Part shown: piece by piece, positions 59,282-64,000 of the stretch | Layout of the letters: each line of letters begins with the position of its first letter | How positions within the stretch are numbered: position 1 is the stretch's first letter | DNA from: Lepeophtheirus salmonis | Taxonomy: Eukaryota; Arthropoda; Copepoda; Siphonostomatoida; Caligidae | NCBI RefSeq assembly: GCF_016086655.4 | Contig: NC_052135.2 | Location: 7,654,363 to 7,718,362, forward strand | DNA: 64,000 nt | Reading direction: 5' to 3' | Program-made: the position numbers and the translations under genes | Notes under the pieces: model-generated | Seen by the model: only the letters and a program-made list of their open reading frames with translations | The model's database searches: none | What the model was told of the DNA's origin: nothing

Positions 59282-59929
59282 GTTAAAGTATTTGACATGG
59301 TTCTGTAAATGAACATATGCATGGATTCTCTTTTAATAATAGTGTTTTCGCTCATAGATTCCCGTTTGTTGTTTATTGAGCTCATATACTGTGTTTTTGT
59401 AGATTTAAGGACCTGTCATCTCTAAATCTGTCATTTTCCCAGCCCCTTATGAAATTAAAAAAACTATCTCCCTATTACATACTGTTATATCTAAGCTTTA
59501 ATTAGTTACGAAAAAACTGACAACGTTGGGTTATGTTTGGATGAATGATAATGAAAAAATTCTTTTTAAAAATAAAAATCTCAATTTTTTTAAACAAATG
59601 ACTATATCCCAAAATGTAAAAAAGTGGGAAAGTAATCCTCATTAGAATAAGTTTATTTCAATGTTTAGTCACAGTGGTCATTTTTGGGAGGAGCCATTTT
59701 ATGGGAGGCTTTTAGGCACTTGAAAATTTTAGATATCAGATCGGTCTAGGATTCCCTGAATGAAGCCAGCCACTAATAAATTTTTGGGAAAAAATGCATT
59801 TAAAAAAAAAAACTCTATGAAGGTTTTTTTCTTTTTCCATATTTGTACCTGTTGCGACACCTAAATCTTAACGCTAGGTTAATGTCAAATTCAGAGGTTC
59901 CGGTGAATTTTTCAGAGACAGAAATGTAT
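59282..59929. other. No recognised gene
   Basis: AT-rich sequence. Another acceptor-like tract (CATTTTCCCAG, ending about 59442) precedes a short open frame, not convincing. Confidence 0.25.
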
Positions 59930-60506
59930 AATGTTAGGCACGTTGAACATTTTACAACACTGTAGATTTTTTTTTTTTTTGTTTATCTTTTTTTAAGTCA
60001 TCAACACAATGGCTTCTGAACGTGACATTCTGCGCATACAGAAAAAAAAACCGGGGCTCACTTCCACCTGTGGGCTCGGACTTACTTCCCGGATGAAAAT
60101 GTGGTCCTGCAACAAGACGAAAGACTGTCCACACTACCAATGCTGCTTAAAGTTGGTAGAGCAATACCATCCATTACTGGTTAATAGAAATATAGCCCCT
60201 GTGTTCACTTGAAGCTAACCCTTTGGGCTACACGTTATAGTTGTATATAAACTCCAGGGCATGTGACCTTAGGCAAGTAAACATAATGGGCATGAAGACC
60301 ACTTTAAACCAGCACTGCCCCGATATGCACCAATCCTTCAGGAGACGTCTTGAGGCTATTGTGGACGCCATAAGGGGCCTACAACGAAGATTAAGGAGGA
60401 AATATAACATTACAGCTAGTTTTTTTTATACTTGTGTTGTGCCTACGGAAATTTACCTTGTTAAAGTTAAAACTATTGATTGTTCCGATTTCAACGTTGC
60501 ACCCCG
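59930..60506 (+). pseudogene. Internally deleted mariner relic
   Basis: Starts MASERDILRI near 60009 and passes quickly to YFPDENVVLQQD (second catalytic Asp), then a damaged third region (NPLGYTL for NPLDYTF), MHQSFRRRLEAIVDAIRG and a tail. The right end, reversed, reads CGGGGTGCAACGTTGAAATC before TA at 60507-60508. A partly matching GGCACGTTGAACATT lies at the left. The 115-codon frame at 60241 is its C-terminal half plus read-through. Confidence 0.6.
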
Positions 60507-60508
60507 TA

Positions 60509-62271
60509 TATGTGCATCTAAGTGGAACAAGTACTTTTTTAAGGACTCTATGTATATAAACTTTCTTATCTTCAATATAAGAGAATAACATTCTTTTTGT
60601 TAAAACACAAAACTTACTTAATTACCAATGAAAGCAAATACCTACAATTTTTAATTAATATGTTCGCTTTTTTTTAAATTTCCTCGCTGTGAAAATTTTC
60701 TTCCCTAACTAAATAACTTTTGTTGCGATAAATTATTTTATTTTTGGAAGGGAGGTGTATTGTAAATAGGATGACAATCACAATACAAATTGTACTTAAC
60801 CGAACTGGGATATTTTATACCCCAAAATATAATAATCATTATTTTTCTTTAAATCAACTTTGTTTCGTCAATACTTTTTAGTATGCTGTTACAATATAAA
60901 AACAGATCATATACAATACTTTTTTATCTTGATAATTTTGTAGGATTTTTTCGTATATTTAACAATTTTTAATATAGGTTTAGTTAATTTATCCTTATTT
61001 TTTGTTTAAATTTGTTCCTTTGTCTTTCCTTTTGTTTTCTTAGATTTTTCTTTTTTTCAATTTAATATTTTTACGAAAAGAATAACAAATTATATTTAGT
61101 TAAAACTTGATGTCGTATATTTATACAAATATTTTTGCATTTTAATTGATATTTACGAATGCAAATTTAAAATTGTGTAATGACTATCATTGTTCAATTG
61201 TGTGTATCATGAAATTAAACACGTTTTATTGTCGGAGTTTCTTTAATCCAGTTCACTTACTACATTTTACAAAGAATGTTCAATAATGGAGGGATATATA
61301 TTTTGTACTTTAATGGGAACTTTTCCTTCAAAATTACAAGAACGAAATCGACAAAACTTTTTGATTAGATGTTACAGGATCAAGACTATAAATCCTACTC
61401 ATATTTTTAGTCGCTTGGCTTGCGTTTTACCCCTTTTTAGAAGAAAACTGTAAAATATGGCGTATTTTCTATTTGCTGGTGTCTTTCTTTGAAAAAACAA
61501 TACTGAGTAATTTAAAGACAAAACTTTCAAAAAAGTTTTTTTTAGTAAGAAATATTATCTTTCCAACACCATCTAGCGTAAACTTATTGCAATTATACAA
61601 CGTGGTATTCACATTAATAAATCCATCTATTGGAAAATAACGGATTTTTGTATACTATACTTATTGTATTAGTTACATCTTCCAAATATCTGGCTGAAGG
61701 ATAATTACCAATTCAATGATTAACCAATTGGTGGAGTTGAAACTTAATCCTATTCTTGCAAAAATAAAAGCATTTCCTTACTTTCTTCTTTTATGATATT
61801 TTTTTTGCAAGCCTTCCTCCAATAAATAAGAAAGCAAATCACTAAAGCCCTTAATGATAAAGAAACCCGACTACCCATTGCTCACTTTTAACGATTCCTA
61901 ATCGATGTGCAATAAGTATGTACCTAATATAACAAGCCAAGAATAGGAAAAAGGATGGATTGGAAACATTAAACAATAATGTTATTCTCAGTTAATATTG
62001 TTCTACATATTATTTTCATCAGTTAATAAACAATATTATACATTAAACTGTACCAAGATGACAAAAGTTTGGCAATTTATTTGTTCAAAGAAGAAAGCCA
62101 CCTTCAGTCCTACAAAAAAAAAGTAGAATTGAGATACAGGATTTTCTAAAATTAAGTATTTTAGATTAGAAGTAAATCTCTCAAAAATAGTTTATAACTA
62201 TTACTTTAATTTTCTTCGACTTATCAGTGTTCTATTCTGAAGATGTCGCTAAAATAAATATATATATATAT
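60509..62271. other. No recognised gene
   Basis: AT-rich sequence; ends in a TA microsatellite at about 62258-62272. Confidence 0.3.
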
Positions 62272-62800
62272 ACAGGGCTCTTAGATGAAATCCGTAATTT
62301 TTAATATTTTTAATTCAATTTAAAAACAAAATAATTGTAGATCATTGGTCTTGAAGCTTACTCCATATAATTGCCCTCAGCCTCAATCATGGTATCTCAA
62401 GCAGGAAAAGACTTGATAATGAAGTTCATGGGCATGGATACGAAGTGTTTATATATGGCAGCCAACAGAAAATTCTATGATGTGTGGGGTCGTTTATTAG
62501 AATATAGTGCCTCGAATTGGCTCCAGATAAAAGAATACATCAAATTTAGATCAGGGCCGCTTGAGGGCCATTGGTCTTTGCTCACAAGGTTTTTGCAGGC
62601 CTCCTCAAGCCAAGCAAGAGACTGTTTGAACACATGGCAGGGTGCAGAACCCACCTGCGCGCGGCCTCTGATTACCTTGGATATCCAGACTGATTAGTTA
62701 TCTTGATTGTTAATTAGGCACATAACTACGGCGCATCTCCGTTCCTCCTCTGTGAACTAAATCCATCAGCTCCGGGTGCTTTTGTCATTTTGGTACACTC
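62272..62800 (-). pseudogene. Internally deleted mariner relic
   Basis: A terminal repeat-like CAGGGCTCTTAGATGAAATC follows TA at the left. Minus-strand reading: SAPCHVFKQSLAWLEEACKN (second catalytic region without its Asp), DQWPSSGPDLNLMYSFIWSQ (third region, Asp replaced by Tyr), RPHTS, and IEAEGNYME. The N-terminal part near 62760 (LVHRGGTEMRR) hints at an HTH joined directly to the second block. The plus-strand 108-codon frame is its shadow. Confidence 0.65.
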
Positions 62801-63516
62801 TAATACACATTTAACAACAAGATTTTTTTTTTTTTTTTTTTTTCAGGGTGTTATCCATCAATTCTTTCTTTCATTCTTACTGTCTTTCTTCTTTTCTTTT
62901 TTAACAGTTTCTATGTGTACTAAATATTTATAACATGTACAAATACAATATATATAAATAGAACCATTATTAATGGTGAATACAAAAACAAAATCATTTA
63001 TTTTTATGCTTTCATTATCCCGATCTTTTTATTTATTTATTAAAACGATTGTATGTAAAATTATTTTGTATCTATCAATGTCAAATAGCATTGGGAAAAG
63101 GGAGAGCTTTTGTACTTTTTATTTTTGTTTTGCAAATGCATTTGTTGAAAGTCAATGTAGCTAGAGACAAATATTAATGAACCAAAATTAGATATGCATG
63201 TGTAGATACTTATAGCTATATATGAGATATCAATTAGTTAAAGAAAGGACCATTTAACAAATTTAATTTAATCTGAAAGCAACATTCAATTAAATTCAAT
63301 CATTTATTATAAGATCCTCCTTACTTGATAACCTCGGTTACACGGTGTCAGAAGCTTTTGCAGGTCAGGGCGACCTCATGCAGATCCAGCTTTACCACTG
63401 TAAAAATATAATATCCATTATATAATGGACTTCTTCAGGGCCTCCCCAGACGCATGAGCCCTTGGTAAAGGGATCATGCTCGACCTTCCCCGAGAGATAA
63501 TAATAAGATATTGTTA
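62801..63516. other. No recognised gene
   Basis: AT-rich sequence with a T-run at 62823-62843. A GC-richer block at 63330-63490 may belong to the coding relic at 63720-64000, split by the SINE. Confidence 0.3.
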
Positions 63517-63707
63517 AACTGATTAAGTATAAGTAAACATTATAGTATTAAAATTACTCTATTTAACCTAGGAATCTTGTGTTAAGTACACATATATATA
63601 TATATAAAATATATTTCTTTTTTAAGTTATTAACAGGGCGCGAACCTACACACATTGAGGTCAAGAGAGAAATATCTCCCCCGAGCGTGTTCTCCATGAA
63701 CTACGTC
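63517..63707 (-). repeat. tRNA-derived SINE, copy 3 (3' truncated)
   Basis: Minus strand: GACGTAGTTCATGGAGAACA (A-box region), B box GGTTCGCGCCC (63636-63646), body down to ATACTTAATCAG where homology stops. The head is the best preserved of the three. Confidence 0.8.
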
Positions 63708-63719
63708 ATATCCATCCAA

Positions 63720-64000
63720 TAGTTAAATCCTCTAGTTGATTTCATCGAGTTGATGATTTTGTTTCCTCTGATCACCCCGGTGGTCTTGTTGTCCTCAGTG
63801 AGGAGATGTTTGATAGCCTTAACCTGAGAAAGATGTACCAGGTCAACACTTAAGGCTCTCTTTAGGTCGTTTTTCTCACGTTCCTTGTCTTTGCAGGCTT
63901 GTCAATAGGAGTGGTTGGATTTGTACCGATTGCCTTTGGAGCCCTGTCACGAACCTGAGGGGGGTGTCAGTTCCCACCTTGTGGTGTTTTTTGTGGGTCT
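63720..64000 (-). pseudogene. Unidentified coding relic at window edge
   Basis: The minus-strand frame reads KNDLKRALSVDLVHLSQVKA, then IKHLLTEDNKTTGVIRGNKI and INSMKSTRGFNYW with no stop for about 60 codons. Upstream, after a frameshift, DRAPKAIGTNPTTPIDKPAK continues. Basic and coding-like, and it runs out of the window. No family recognised; transposon protein or host exon remain possible. Confidence 0.4.

Noticed and set aside
62371..62697. 108-codon plus-strand frame
   Set aside because: Antisense to a mariner whose SGPDLNLM third catalytic region reads clearly on the minus strand.
63636..63707. A functional tRNA gene
   Set aside because: A and B boxes are present but no cloverleaf with a usable acceptor stem could be drawn, and the same unit recurs with a non-tRNA body, so it is a SINE head.
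1..64000. CRISPR arrays, operons, ribosome binding sites, bacterial terminators
   Set aside because: Nothing of the kind is visible; the sequence has the character of animal nuclear DNA.

Overview
This looks like a gene-poor, transposon-rich stretch of an invertebrate nuclear genome. It is AT-rich by eye, has long non-coding gaps, no operon-like gene packing and no rRNA or tRNA gene. It is full of decayed Tc1/mariner-type elements whose TA target sites, HTH motifs and DDD catalytic blocks can still be read. These mariner lineages resemble those I associate with parasitic copepods (salmon lice such as Lepeophtheirus or Caligus). That assignment is inference from memory of the families, not proof.

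Layout. 1-3.1 kb holds two or three candidate exons (81-170, 1709-1888, 2936-3028, + strand) and copies of an interspersed repeat. 4.5-12.7 kb is a transposon cluster: a mariner relic (4587-5231), a tRNA-derived SINE (5279-5485), a mariner relic split by a 180-bp hAT-like insertion (8500-9299), two adjacent copies of one internally deleted mariner (9893-10795), a 72-bp-arm palindrome (10797-10960) and another deleted mariner (11917-12704). 19.3-21.9 kb is a broken non-LTR retrotransposon with ORF1 zinc knuckle and APE endonuclease. 23-34.8 kb has several mariners, including one inserted inside another (28142-29334). 35.5 kb has a reverse-transcriptase scrap, and 37.6-38.3 kb an unidentified coding relic. 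41454-42724 is the best-preserved element, a 1,271-bp mariner with TA duplication and 27-bp perfect terminal repeats, whose transposase has one frameshift and one stop. 43-53.5 kb carries more mariners, a second SINE and a piggyBac-like element. 53.6-55.1 kb has candidate minus-strand exons of an unrecognised host gene. 55.5-64 kb has three more mariners, a third SINE and a coding relic at the edge.

The main theme is internal deletion. At least six mariner lineages here keep the N-terminal DNA-binding region and the region around the third catalytic aspartate but lack the first two catalytic blocks. In two of them separate copies share the same junction, so the deleted form itself was copied. 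No element looks able to move by itself today. All protein readings are by-eye translations of degenerate sequence, and boundaries without terminal repeats are approximate.
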